Part shown: piece by piece, positions 54,102 to 62,679 of the stretch | Position numbering within the stretch: the stretch's first letter is position 1 | Layout of the letters: each line of letters opens with the position of its first letter | DNA from: Hymenobacter gummosus | GTDB lineage: Bacteria; Bacteroidota; Bacteroidia; Cytophagales; Hymenobacteraceae | Length of the DNA: 64,000 nt | Assembly: GCF_003970915.1 (NCBI RefSeq) | Contig: NZ_RXOF01000001.1 | Location: 248,001-312,000, forward strand | Reading direction: 5' to 3' | The notes under the pieces: model-generated | What the model saw: the letters and a program-made list of their open reading frames with translations, nothing else | What the model was told of the DNA's origin: nothing | The model's database searches: none | Translations under genes and position numbers: made by a program

Positions 54102-55067
54102 TTAGCAGAGCTGAATCACGGCGTAATACAACGGCAGCCCCAGGGTGATATTCAAAGGAAAGGTTACGCCCAGAGCCATGGGCACGTACAGGCCCGGATC
54201 GGCCTTGGGCGCGGCCAACCGCATGGCGGCCGGCACGGCGATGTACGAGGCCCCGGCAGCCAGAATGGCAAACATAAAGCGGTTGCCGACCTGCTCGGTG
54301 ACCAGGTGACTGGCGGCGGCCACCACGCAGCCGTTGAGTAAGGGCACCAGTACGGCAAAGGCGGTAACAAACCGTCCGTACCGGAGGAAGGCGGCGAAGC
54401 GCCGCGCCGTCACCATGCCCATTTCGAGGAGGAAAATGGCCAGAAAACCCTTGAAAATGTCGGTGGTGAACGGTTTGATGCCTTCTGCTTGCTTGGTGTC
54501 GGCAATCAGGCCGATGACCAGGCTGCCCAGCACCATCAGCACGCTGCCGTTGGTAAACGAATGCCGCACCACCGAACGCACCCCCGTGCCCGGTTCGGCC
54601 GAGTCGGCGGCGTAGCGCTGCATCAGAATCACCCCGACGATGATGGCCGGGGCTTCCATCAGGGCCATTACCGCCACCATGTGCCCGCCGAAAGTGAGCT
54701 GCTGGGCCTCCAGAAACGACACGGCCGATACAAACGTGACGGCGCTGACGGAGCCGTACGCCGCCGCCACGGCCCCGGCATCGACAATGCTCAACCGCCG
54801 CTTGAGCAGAAAGAAGCAGTAAAGCGGAATCAGGGCGGCCACCAGCAGGCCGAACCCCAGCGAGTACAGGATTTCGGCGCTGAACGGGCTGTGCGCCAAC
54901 TCTTGCCCGCCCTTGAAACCAATGGAAAACAGCAGGTAAAGCGAAATAAACTTGATGGTGGTGGGCGGAATTTCCAAGTCGCTTTTCGCTACCGTGGCCG
55001 CCACGCCCAGCAGGAAAAACAGCAACGTAGGATTCGTGAGGTTGGCGAGCAGTAGATGTGGATCCAT
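54102..55067 (-). CDS. SbtA-type sodium-dependent bicarbonate transporter
   Basis: 321 residues with ten hydrophobic segments arranged as two inverted halves. Family features are the start NLTNPTLLFFLLGVAATVAKSDLEIP, LYLLFSIGFKGGQEL, AAYGSVSAVTFVSAVSFLE with MALMEAPAI, and the C-terminal half repeat ILAAGASYIAVPAAMRLAAP followed by NITLGLPLYY. The two repeats carry the S-A-V and A-A-G-A-S-Y-I-A motifs expected at the substrate site. SbtA proteins import bicarbonate with sodium. Here it may feed carboxylation or pH control. No SbtB (PII-like) partner lies next to it. Confidence 0.93.
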   Translation of the reverse strand: MDPHLLLANLTNPTLLFFLLGVAATVAKSDLEIPPTTIKFISLYLLFSIGFKGGQELAHSPFSAEILYSLGFGLLVAALIPLYCFFLLKRRLSIVDAGAVAAAYGSVSAVTFVSAVSFLEAQQLTFGGHMVAVMALMEAPAIIVGVILMQRYAADSAEPGTGVRSVVRHSFTNGSVLMVLGSLVIGLIADTKQAEGIKPFTTDIFKGFLAIFLLEMGMVTARRFAAFLRYGRFVTAFAVLVPLLNGCVVAAASHLVTEQVGNRFMFAILAAGASYIAVPAAMRLAAPKADPGLYVPMALGVTFPLNITLGLPLYYAVIQLC

Positions 55068-55142
55068 GAAGAAGGGAAAGAAGATGAATCAGGAAGAAGG
55101 GAGCCGCGTAGCCTGCCCGCCGCCGACGCCCCGGCGGGAGGT

Positions 55143-56705
55143 TTACTCGATGCCGCCGGCGGCCCAGCGCAGCGTGGCCTGGGTTTGGGCGTACTTGGCC
55201 TGCAGCTCGGCCAGCTTCAGGCGGGCCGAGACGAGGCTGGCTTCGCGGGCGTTGAGCAGAAACACCGAGCTTTCCCCGTTCTCGAAGCGCACCTGCTCGC
55301 CCTGGCGCAGGGCGGCGGCGTTTTGCACCACCTGCTCCTGCAGGGCCAGCTGCTCGCGCAGGGCTTCCCAGTCGTTGGCGGCGGTGCGCACGCCCAGCTG
55401 CACCTCGCGGGTGTCCTGCTGCAGGGCCAGCTCGGTGTCGCGCAGCTTGAGGCGGGTGAGCTGGAGCTTGGCGCGCTCCTGGCGCAGCAGCAGCGGGTAG
55501 GCAAAGCTCACGCCCAGCTTGTAGTTGTTTTGCAGGTAAGCCCCGCCCAGGCTGGCCCCGGCTTCGGGGTTGAACGGCCGGCCGGCCTGCAACAGGTTGT
55601 AGTCGAGGGTGAGCTTGGGCAGCAGCTTGTTCTGGGCCAGGCGGCGCTCCACGCCCAGCTGCAGCAGCTTGGCGCGGCTTTTCTGCAGGTCGGGGTGCAG
55701 CTGCTGGGCCAAGGCGGTGAGGGCCGCCAGCGAATCGGCGGGCAGGGGCTGCCAGCCGGCCGGGCCGGGCAGGGCCTGGGGGCGCACGTCGGCGGGCAGC
55801 TCCCGGGGCTGCTGCTGCTCGTCCCAGAGGTAGGTGCTCAGCACCAGGGTGGCGTTCTGCCATTGCACCCGGGCCTGCACCAGCAACGCCTGCCGGTTCT
55901 GCAGTTCGGTGAGGGCCTCCACCGAGTCGATGGCGGCCAAATCGCCCAGGCGCACCCGCTCGCGCACGGCCCGGAAGCGCACGGCGGCCAGCTCGGCGTT
56001 CTGCGCCAGCAGGGCCCGGCGGCGGTAGCTCAGCGTCCAGTCCCAGTAGTCCTTGGCGGCTTGCAGCTGCAGCTTGTTGAGGGCGCCGCGCCGCTCGGCT
56101 TCGGCCAGCCCCTGCAGGGCCTGGGCCTGGCGCACGGCCGCGCGCCGCTCGTCGATGAGCAGGCCCTGGGCCAGCGGCACCGAGAGGCCCAGATAGCTCA
56201 GGCCCGAGGGGGCGGTGTAGTTTTCGGGGTTGACGTAGCGGCCCACGCCCCGCTCGAAGCCGGCCTTCACGTCGGCCCCGAGCCAGAGCGGCACGCGCAG
56301 CTGCGAGTCCCAGTCGTGGAAGTAGTCCTTGCCGCCGAGGGCCTTGCCGTAGTATTTGCTGCCCAAGGTGGGGTCGAACTGCCCGCGGGCCAGGCGCACT
56401 TCCTGCACGGCCCGCTCGGGCAGCAGGCCCGCCTGCCGGGCCACGGGGTGGCGCAGCGTCACGTAGGCCAGCAAGTCAGCCAGGCGAAACACCCGGCCCG
56501 TATCGGCCAGCTCCACCGGGCGGGCCGCCAGGGCGGGCGGGCCCAGCGGCCCGGGGCCTGGCTGCCCGGCCAGGCGCTGCAGCCGGGTCTGGGTGCGCGG
56601 CGTCTGGCCCGGCAGCAGCGGGCTCGGGCGCCGCTGCTGCGCCCAGCCGGGTGCGGCCTCTAGCAGCAGCAGCACGCACAAGCCCAGAAAAGGTAGCTTG
56701 CTCAT
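55143..56705 (-). CDS. TolC-family outer membrane efflux protein
   Basis: 520 residues from the ATG at 56705. A signal peptide (1-22) precedes two long helical repeats, with DYWDWTLSYRRRALLAQNAELA and RVRLGDLAAIDSVEALTEL in the first half and VRFENGESSVFLLNAREASLVS in the second. The region NNYKLGVSFAYPLLLRQERA is typical of the TolC barrel/helix junction. It would form the outer membrane channel for the HlyD and ABC proteins encoded just upstream. Its start overlaps the hlyD-like stop by four bases, so all three are one operon with the ABC gene. Confidence 0.92.
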   Translation of the reverse strand: MSKLPFLGLCVLLLLEAAPGWAQQRRPSPLLPGQTPRTQTRLQRLAGQPGPGPLGPPALAARPVELADTGRVFRLADLLAYVTLRHPVARQAGLLPERAVQEVRLARGQFDPTLGSKYYGKALGGKDYFHDWDSQLRVPLWLGADVKAGFERGVGRYVNPENYTAPSGLSYLGLSVPLAQGLLIDERRAAVRQAQALQGLAEAERRGALNKLQLQAAKDYWDWTLSYRRRALLAQNAELAAVRFRAVRERVRLGDLAAIDSVEALTELQNRQALLVQARVQWQNATLVLSTYLWDEQQQPRELPADVRPQALPGPAGWQPLPADSLAALTALAQQLHPDLQKSRAKLLQLGVERRLAQNKLLPKLTLDYNLLQAGRPFNPEAGASLGGAYLQNNYKLGVSFAYPLLLRQERAKLQLTRLKLRDTELALQQDTREVQLGVRTAANDWEALREQLALQEQVVQNAAALRQGEQVRFENGESSVFLLNAREASLVSARLKLAELQAKYAQTQATLRWAAGGIE

Positions 56706-58108
56706 TTTGCCTCGTCGTCGCTGGCTGATTCGTCCTTGGTGGCTTTCTTGGCGTCTTTGCCGCCTTTGCCCGCCTTGCCGGCGTCGGTGGGGCGGCCCAC
56801 GAAGTTGGGCGGGAAGCCGTTGAGCTGCCGCCACAGCTCGTACCAGATGGGCACGTCGTCGAGCAAAGCCCAGCCGTACACGCCAGAGCCCACGCGCAGG
56901 GGCTTGGGCCAGGCTTCCTGCGCGGGGTCGGGCGTCACCAGCACCCGGTACTGGCCCTGCGAGTCGATGTTGTCGATGACGGCCACCACCCCGCCGAAGG
57001 TGCCGAAGGAAGTGCCGGGCCAGCCCGAGAAGACCAGCGCGGGCCAGCCGTCGAACTGCAGGCGCACCTTGCGGCCCACCTGCAGCAGCGGAATGTCCAT
57101 GGGCTGCACGTACAGCTCGGCGGCCAGGGCCGGCGCGTCGGGCATCACCGTCACCACCGGCTCGCCCTCCTTCACGATGTCGCCCAGGCCGGTTTTGAGG
57201 GCGCGCACCACATAGCCGTCCTGCGGGGCCGTAATCTGGTAGAAGCCCGAGCGGATGCTCAGGTTGGCCAGCTCGTTGCGCATCTTGGCAATCTGGCCCT
57301 CGGTATCGAACTGGTAGGCCGTCACCGAGCGGCGGTCCGACTCGGACTTAGCCAGCTTGTCCTGGTACTCGGCCTGCAGCGAGGCCAGCTCCAGCTGGGC
57401 GTTGGTGAGGGCCTGGCGGGAGGCGGCCAGCTTGTTTTCCACCGCCTGCAGCTTGGCCGTCGATTCCTGAAACTTCAGGCGGCGCTGCTCCAGCTCGGTC
57501 AGGGACTTCAGCCCCTGCTTGTACAGCTCTTCCTGGCGTTGCTGCTGGCGCTCGGCAATGGCGAAATCGTTGCGGGCGGCCACCAGCTCGGCCTGGTCGG
57601 AGTTTACTTTCAGCCGGCTCTGCTCCACGTAGTTGCGGGCCTTGTTCAGGCTCACCTGCAAGCCCGCGCGCAGGGCCGCCTGCTGGCCGCCGAGGGCCTC
57701 GGCCTTGGCGCGGTTTTCGGCCAGGGAGCCGATTTTGGCGTCGAGCTGCTCGCGGGTGCGCTGCACCAGTTGGGGGTCGAAGTACTTGTCCTTGACTTCC
57801 ACGATGTCGACCAGCGTGTCACCGCGGCGCACGTGCTGGCCCTCCCGCACGCGCCAGCGCTGAATGCGGCCCGCGATGGTGCTGGGGACCGTCTGGGGGC
57901 GGTCCTGGGGGCGCAGGGTGGTGAGCGTGCCGGTGGAGCGGATGTTCTGCGTCCAGGGCAGAAAGCCGGCCAGCAGCGTGAGCAGGCCCAGCCCGGCGGC
58001 CCAGCGGGCCAGGGTGCGGCCCGCCGTGGGCGTCTGCACCCGCGCAAACGAGCGGAAGCGGCCGGTCAGCGGGTCGGACTCGACCAAAGGGTGTTCGGCG
58101 AAAGGCAT
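56702..58108 (-). CDS. HlyD-family membrane fusion protein
   Basis: 468 residues. There is one N-terminal membrane segment (AAGLGLLTLLAGFLPW, about 35-52). The biotinyl-lipoyl-like domain has STIAGRIQRWRVREGQHVRRGD (about 75-97). A long coiled-coil hairpin (about 110-275) and the barrel domain ITAPQDGYVVRALKTGLGD follow. The lysine-rich end (KAGKGGKDAKKATKDES) is unusual. It links an inner-membrane ABC exporter to TolC. The 5' end is separated from the ABC gene by 314 bases of degenerate repeats. Confidence 0.92.
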   Translation of the reverse strand: MPFAEHPLVESDPLTGRFRSFARVQTPTAGRTLARWAAGLGLLTLLAGFLPWTQNIRSTGTLTTLRPQDRPQTVPSTIAGRIQRWRVREGQHVRRGDTLVDIVEVKDKYFDPQLVQRTREQLDAKIGSLAENRAKAEALGGQQAALRAGLQVSLNKARNYVEQSRLKVNSDQAELVAARNDFAIAERQQQRQEELYKQGLKSLTELEQRRLKFQESTAKLQAVENKLAASRQALTNAQLELASLQAEYQDKLAKSESDRRSVTAYQFDTEGQIAKMRNELANLSIRSGFYQITAPQDGYVVRALKTGLGDIVKEGEPVVTVMPDAPALAAELYVQPMDIPLLQVGRKVRLQFDGWPALVFSGWPGTSFGTFGGVVAVIDNIDSQGQYRVLVTPDPAQEAWPKPLRVGSGVYGWALLDDVPIWYELWRQLNGFPPNFVGRPTDAGKAGKGGKDAKKATKDESASDDEAK

Positions 58109-58137
58109 CCGGGGTAAAGGGTTAGGGAATGGGAGGG

Positions 58138-58250
58138 GAATGTGGGGGAATGTGCAGAGTGTGAGAGAATGTGCAGAGTGTGAGAGAATGTGCAGAATGT
58201 GCGGAATGTGCAGAATGTGAGGATAATGTGAGAAATGTGCTGAATGAGGT
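58138..58250. repeat. Degenerate short tandem repeat block, left half
   Basis: Built from a unit like GAATGTGCAGA and AGTGTGAGA, with AATGTGCAGAGTGTGAGAG repeated twice exactly near 58149-58187. It is the inverted complement of the block at 58320-58427, separated by about 70 bases of non-repetitive DNA. Confidence 0.8.
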
Positions 58251-58319
58251 TGGGCTGGCGGGGAATGAGAAACCCGGGGAGTGAAAGGGCCAGGAATTGT
58301 AGGCGGGAACGGAGCTGAT

Positions 58320-58427
58320 TTTCACACTCTGCACATTTCTCACATTCCGCACATTCTCCCCACATTCTCCGCACATTTTCCGCACATTTTCAACATTCTC
58401 ATCACATTCCCGCACATTCTCATCACG
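58320..58427. repeat. Degenerate short tandem repeat block, right half
   Basis: Repeats of CACATTCTC, GCACATTTTC and TCTGCACATT in the opposite sense to the left block. It starts right after the ABC transporter stop codon (58423-58425 lies inside it). The pair could form a large imperfect cruciform or RNA hairpin in the ABC to HlyD spacer. Confidence 0.8.
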
Positions 58428-60153
58428 CTAGTAGCTGCTGCACGTCGGGCTGGGCGGCTACGTCGGCGAAGGGGCCGTCGGCGGTGAGGTGGCCGGCGCG
58501 CAGCACGGCCAGGCGCGGGCACAGGGCGAGCAGGCGCAGGTCGTTGGAGGCCAGCACCACCGTCCAGCCGCACTCGGCCGCCAACACCCGGCGCAGGATG
58601 CGCAGCTGCTCGGCCGGCTCCACGCCGGGCAGGAAGCCGTCGAGCAGCAGCAGGCGGGGGCGGCGCACCAGGGCCCGGGCCAGCAGCAGCTTCTGCCGGG
58701 TGCTGTCGGCCAGGGGCGTGCCGGGGCCCAGCGGGGTATTCAGCCCCTGCGGGCGGGCGTAAAATTCGTCGCGCAGGCCCACCAGCTCCAGGGCCCAGGC
58801 CACGTCGGCGGCTTCCAGGCCGGGCTGGGCCAGCGTCAGGTTTTCCAGCACCGAGCCGTCGAACAGGTGCTGGTGAGCAATGTTGTCGCCCACGTGGGCG
58901 CCCAGGGAGGCGGGCGTCAGGTCCTGCTGGGGCAGGTCGTCGTAGGCCACCACGCCGGTGTAGCCGCCGAGCAGCCCGGCCAAAATGCGCAGCAGGGTGG
59001 TTTTGCCTGCCCCGTCGGAGCCGGCCAGGCCCAGGTGCTCCCCGGCCCCGATGCGCAGGGAGAGGTCGGTGAGCGGCTGCCGCTCCGCGCCGGGGTAGGC
59101 GTAGCTGAGGTGGCGCAGCTCCACGCGCAGGCCGCTGGGCTGGGCCGGCAGCGGCAGGGCGGTACTGCCCCCCGGCTCCACGGTGGGCAAATCGAGCACG
59201 TGGCCGATTTTGTCGAGCGAGGTCAGCGCGTCGTACACCACGTCGAGCTTGACGAGCACCTTCTCCACGGCCGAGATGGTGAGGATGATGATGATTTCGG
59301 CGGCCACGAACTGGCCGATGTTGATCTGGCGGCTGATGAGCAGCCAGCAGCCGATGATGAGCAGCGCGGCCGTTATCAGGGCCTTGAAGGTCACGAAGCC
59401 CCAGTATTGCGTCAGCAGCACCCGGAAATGGCTTTGGCGGGCCGTGAGGTAGCCTTCCACCAGCGAATCGGTGCGCCCCAGGGCCAGCTCCTGCCGGGGC
59501 GGGTGCCGGAAGGTGTGCACCGTGCGGGCCACGTCTTCCAGCCAGGCCACCACCCGGTACTTGTACTTGGATTCGAGCAGGCTGGTGCTCAGCCCGCGCG
59601 GGCCGGTAAAGCGGATCAGTAGCCCCAGCAGCCCCACCAGCAGCACCCCGAAGGCAATGAAGACCGGGTGGTAAAAGGACAGGATGAGCAGCCCGAACAG
59701 AATCTGCAGCGCGGCGGCCGAAAACTCGACCAGGATGGTGGCCAGCCCTTTTTGCAGGGTGGGCACGTCGAGCAGGCGGTTCATCAGCTCGGGCAGGTAC
59801 TGGCCGCCCAGGGCCTCGGCCCGCACCCGGGGCAGGCGCAGGGCAAAATCCAGGCTGACGCGGGCAAACAAGCGCTGCTGGATAAACTCCACCAAATACA
59901 CCTGCATAACCTGCAGCGCGCCCACCAGCAGGGTGCCGCCTACGATAAAACCGATGAGCACGATGAGCGAGGTACTCAGGGCCCCGCTGCTGACGAAGCC
60001 GATGACCGATTGCACACCCAGCGGCAGCGACAAGTTGACGAGCCCAGCCAGGGCCGCGTAGATGTACAGGTAGCCGATGTCGCGCCGCTCGGCCGCCAGT
60101 AGCCGCCACAGGCGCTGGCCCGGCGTGAGCGAGGACGGGTGCAGGTCCGCCAT
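58423..60153 (-). CDS. ABC exporter with degenerate ATPase motifs
   Basis: 576 residues. Six membrane segments (about 25-320) form the ABC_membrane domain, starting YLYIYAALAGLVNLSLPLGV. There is no N-terminal peptidase domain. The nucleotide-binding half (about 340-565) has Walker A GSDGAGKTT. The signature is LADSTRQ instead of LSGGQ, Walker B is LLLLDGF with Gly where the catalytic Glu belongs, and the H-loop reads LASNDLR with no His. Such a domain should bind ATP but hydrolyse it poorly as a homodimer. It heads the ABC-HlyD-TolC operon, and a TetR gene precedes it. Confidence 0.9.
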   Translation of the reverse strand: MADLHPSSLTPGQRLWRLLAAERRDIGYLYIYAALAGLVNLSLPLGVQSVIGFVSSGALSTSLIVLIGFIVGGTLLVGALQVMQVYLVEFIQQRLFARVSLDFALRLPRVRAEALGGQYLPELMNRLLDVPTLQKGLATILVEFSAAALQILFGLLILSFYHPVFIAFGVLLVGLLGLLIRFTGPRGLSTSLLESKYKYRVVAWLEDVARTVHTFRHPPRQELALGRTDSLVEGYLTARQSHFRVLLTQYWGFVTFKALITAALLIIGCWLLISRQINIGQFVAAEIIIILTISAVEKVLVKLDVVYDALTSLDKIGHVLDLPTVEPGGSTALPLPAQPSGLRVELRHLSYAYPGAERQPLTDLSLRIGAGEHLGLAGSDGAGKTTLLRILAGLLGGYTGVVAYDDLPQQDLTPASLGAHVGDNIAHQHLFDGSVLENLTLAQPGLEAADVAWALELVGLRDEFYARPQGLNTPLGPGTPLADSTRQKLLLARALVRRPRLLLLDGFLPGVEPAEQLRILRRVLAAECGWTVVLASNDLRLLALCPRLAVLRAGHLTADGPFADVAAQPDVQQLLA

Positions 60154-60194
60154 GAAAAGGGAAAGGAAAACTGGTGACGGCGCAGCCGCCGGCG

Positions 60195-60869
60195 CTAGGC
60201 CAGCGCGGCAAACGCCAAGTGGGTTAGAAAAGCCAGGGTGGCGCTGCCGGCCTGGTCCTTGGGCGCCGTATCGGTGAGGGAGGGCAGGTGCTGGGCAAAG
60301 AAAATCTGCTTGCGCGCCGCCTCCAGCAGGGTGCTTACCAGGGCATGGGGGTGGGCGTAGTGGGGGTTGATCTGCTGCACCACTTCCACGATGCCCGCCG
60401 CCAGCTGCTTGTACTCCCGGAACACCCCCGCCCGGTTGTCCTCGTCCACGTCTTTGGTCAGGTAGGCCTTGGAGGCCTCGTTAACCACGATGCGGTACAG
60501 GGCGGCCTCGTCGAGTTGGGTGGTGGCCGGGTCGTCCTGGTGGGCGCGGGTGAGGATGCCCAGAATCAGGCGCAGCCGCTCGGCCGGGTCGGGCACGTTG
60601 TGGGTGTGAAAGCGGATCTGGTAGCGCAGCGAGGCCCAGTGCCACGACACCAAGTACACCAGCAGCCGGTGCTTGTTCTCGAAGTAGCGGTAGAGCGAGG
60701 CTTCGGTAGACTCGATGCGCTGGGCCAGCTTCTTGAAGGTGAACTGCTCGAAGCCGATTTCGTCAATCAGCAGCACGCTTTCGGCCAGCAAGCGGCGGCC
60801 CAGATCGGTATCCTGGGGGTCACGCAGGTAAAGTTTGTCGTTGAGGTCGATGCGCAGGGACGTTTGCAT
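60195..60869 (-). CDS. TetR-family transcriptional regulator
   Basis: 224 residues. The N-terminal helix-turn-helix (about 25-75) reads LLAESVLLIDEIGFEQFTFKKLAQRIESTEASLYRYFENKHRLL when pieced together; the recognition helix is the STEASLYRYF part. The C-terminal ligand domain is helical with RLRLILGILTRAH. It lies 41 bases upstream of the exporter gene in the same orientation, so it may be part of the operon and repress it. The ligand is unknown. Confidence 0.92.
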   Translation of the reverse strand: MQTSLRIDLNDKLYLRDPQDTDLGRRLLAESVLLIDEIGFEQFTFKKLAQRIESTEASLYRYFENKHRLLVYLVSWHWASLRYQIRFHTHNVPDPAERLRLILGILTRAHQDDPATTQLDEAALYRIVVNEASKAYLTKDVDEDNRAGVFREYKQLAAGIVEVVQQINPHYAHPHALVSTLLEAARKQIFFAQHLPSLTDTAPKDQAGSATLAFLTHLAFAALA

Positions 60870-60963
60870 GGGAAAGAAAAGCCGTTAATGGTGAAAGGAT
60901 AACTTACCCCAAATAACGTATTGCTATCCGGTAGGGTAGTAAACTCCCGCTGCAACCACCGCC

Positions 60964-62448
60964 TTATTCTCCCTGGCCCAGCGAGAAGGCGCGCACCCCA
61001 TCCATCAGGTACAGGTGCTCGGTTTTGATGATGTAGAGCTGGTAATCGGCCAGGCGGTGGACCAGGGCCAGCACGTCCATGAACGGCACGGGCGTAAACG
61101 CCAGCTGCTCGCCGCGCACCAGCACCTCGGCCGCCACGAAGCGGCAGCGCCAGTGGTCGGTGCAAAACGTTTCGGGCTGACCGTCGGGGTACACTTTCAC
61201 GCCGCGGTTGGTGATGAGCTTGAGCTGCATGCGGCGGCCGGTCAGGGTTTCGAGCTGCTGGCCCAGCTCGGCAGCGCTGCCCTCCCAGCGCAGGAATATG
61301 TCGACGCCGACCAACTGCTGCTGCACCGCGCGCTTGGCGGGGGCCGCCTCTGGGCGCGGGGCCGCCGGGGCCTCGGATGCGGCGGCGGCGGCCGGCAGAG
61401 CCGCCAGCTGCTGGGGCAGGCGGCCCAGGCGCTCAATCACGGCGTCGGCAAACTCCGTGGTGCTGACCTTGGCGCGGCTGCTGCCGGGGCGGTGGATGTC
61501 GGCCGGGTGCAGGCCGTCTTCCAGGGCGCACAGCCAGGCGTTGTGGATGCGGGCGGCCACCTCGGGCTGGCCTACGTGCTGGAGCATGAGCACCGCTGCT
61601 TGCAGCAGCCCCGAGGGGTTGGCCACGTTCTGGCCCGCAATGTCGGGCGCCGAGCCGTGGATGGCTTCGAACAGGGCGCCGTGGTCGCCGATGTTGGCCG
61701 AGCCGGCCAGCCCCACCGAGCCCGTAAGCTGGGCCACCACGTCGGAAATAATGTCGCCGTACAGGTTCATGGTCACCACCACGTCGTAGCGCTCGGGCGT
61801 GTCGGCCAGGCGGGCCGTGCCGATGTCGATGATCTGGTGCTCCTGCTCGATGTCGGGGTACGCGCGGCCGATTTCCTCGAACACGCGGTGAAACAGCCCA
61901 TCGGTGAGCTTCATGATGTTGTCCTTGGTCATGCAGGTGAGCTTGCGGCGGCCGTGGCGGCGGCAGTACTCAAAGGCGTAACGCACGATTCGCTCGCAGC
62001 CGGAGCGGCTCACCAGCTTCAGGCACTGCACCACGTCGGGCGTCTGCTGGTGCTCGATGCCGGCGTACAGGTCCTCCTCGTTTTCGCGAATGATGACCAC
62101 ATCCAGCAGCGGGTGGCGGGTGGCCACGGCCGGGAACAGCGAACGGCAGGGGCGCACGTTGGCGTACAGGCCCAGGGTCTTGCGCAAGGTCACATTCAGG
62201 CTTTTGTAGCCCCCGCCCAGCGGCGTGGTGATGGGCGCCTTGAGCAGCACCCGCGTGCGCCGCAGCGACTCCCACGCTTCCGGCCCGATGCCTGAGGCGT
62301 GTCCGGCGTGGTATACCGCCTCGCCCACGTGAATAAACTCGGGCGCCAACGCTGCCCCCGCCGCCTCCAAGACGCGCAAGGTTTCGCGCATGATTTCCGG
62401 GCCGATGCCGTCGCCGGCCGCTACGGTGATGGGTACTTTCGGAGTCAT
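60964..62448 (-). CDS. NADP-dependent isocitrate dehydrogenase (long, two-domain type)
   Basis: 494 residues. The catalytic domain (1-340) has VAAGDGIGPEIMRETL, the substrate motif KSLNVTLRKTLGLYANVRPCRS, IIRENEEDLYAGIE, the tyrosine/lysine region TKDNIMKLTDGLFHRVFEEI, YGDIISDVVAQLTGSVGLAGS and the cofactor loop FEAIHGSAPDIAGQNVANPS. An extra C-terminal domain (about 375-490) follows a proline/alanine linker, as in the roughly 490-residue isocitrate dehydrogenases of Thermus and some other bacteria. It oxidises isocitrate to 2-oxoglutarate in the citrate cycle. A perfect TACCTTTG box lies 57 bases upstream. Confidence 0.9.
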   Translation of the reverse strand: MTPKVPITVAAGDGIGPEIMRETLRVLEAAGAALAPEFIHVGEAVYHAGHASGIGPEAWESLRRTRVLLKAPITTPLGGGYKSLNVTLRKTLGLYANVRPCRSLFPAVATRHPLLDVVIIRENEEDLYAGIEHQQTPDVVQCLKLVSRSGCERIVRYAFEYCRRHGRRKLTCMTKDNIMKLTDGLFHRVFEEIGRAYPDIEQEHQIIDIGTARLADTPERYDVVVTMNLYGDIISDVVAQLTGSVGLAGSANIGDHGALFEAIHGSAPDIAGQNVANPSGLLQAAVLMLQHVGQPEVAARIHNAWLCALEDGLHPADIHRPGSSRAKVSTTEFADAVIERLGRLPQQLAALPAAAAASEAPAAPRPEAAPAKRAVQQQLVGVDIFLRWEGSAAELGQQLETLTGRRMQLKLITNRGVKVYPDGQPETFCTDHWRCRFVAAEVLVRGEQLAFTPVPFMDVLALVHRLADYQLYIIKTEHLYLMDGVRAFSLGQGE

Positions 62449-62504
62449 TTACTAACAGGGGTTGGGGTGACCGATTGACCGAAGCCTGAGCCGCTCCGGT
62501 GGTG

Positions 62505-62512
62505 CAAAGGTA
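62505..62512 (-). promoter_or_regulatory. -7 promoter box of isocitrate dehydrogenase
   Basis: TACCTTTG on the minus strand is an exact TAnnTTTG box, 57 bases before the ATG at 62448. The position where the -33 box should lie (about 62531-62535) is covered by the palindrome at 62531-62543. Confidence 0.6.
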
Positions 62513-62530
62513 TACACACTTTCTGATTTA

Positions 62531-62543
62531 ATAGTTTTACTAT
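62531..62543. promoter_or_regulatory. Operator-like palindrome 1
   Basis: ATAGTTTTACTAT, an inverted repeat of ATAGT around a central TTT, lies over the -33 region of the isocitrate dehydrogenase promoter. The extended word GATAGTAAAACTATT on the minus strand is nearly identical to palindrome 2. Confidence 0.55.
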
Positions 62544-62632
62544 CTAAAAAAATTGCTTAATAATCATCACAAGAAGTTTTGCTTAAAAAAATCACCTGGC
62601 TGTGCAACCTAGGTACATGCACTTTTGTATAT

Positions 62633-62647
62633 GATAGCAAAACTATC
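62633..62647. promoter_or_regulatory. Operator-like palindrome 2
   Basis: GATAGCAAAACTATC, an inverted repeat of GATAG with a five-base centre, 33 bases before the band-7 gene's ATG. It matches the minus-strand form of palindrome 1 at 13 of 15 positions. Confidence 0.55.
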
Positions 62648-62655
62648 AATAATGG

Positions 62656-62666
62656 TAGTTTAACTA
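62656..62666. promoter_or_regulatory. Operator-like palindrome 3
   Basis: TAGTTTAACTA, a perfect five-base inverted repeat around one T, 14 bases before the ATG at 62680. It shares the TAGT/ACTA halves with the other two sites but has a shorter centre. Confidence 0.45.
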
Positions 62667-62679
62667 AAAGATCAACGCC

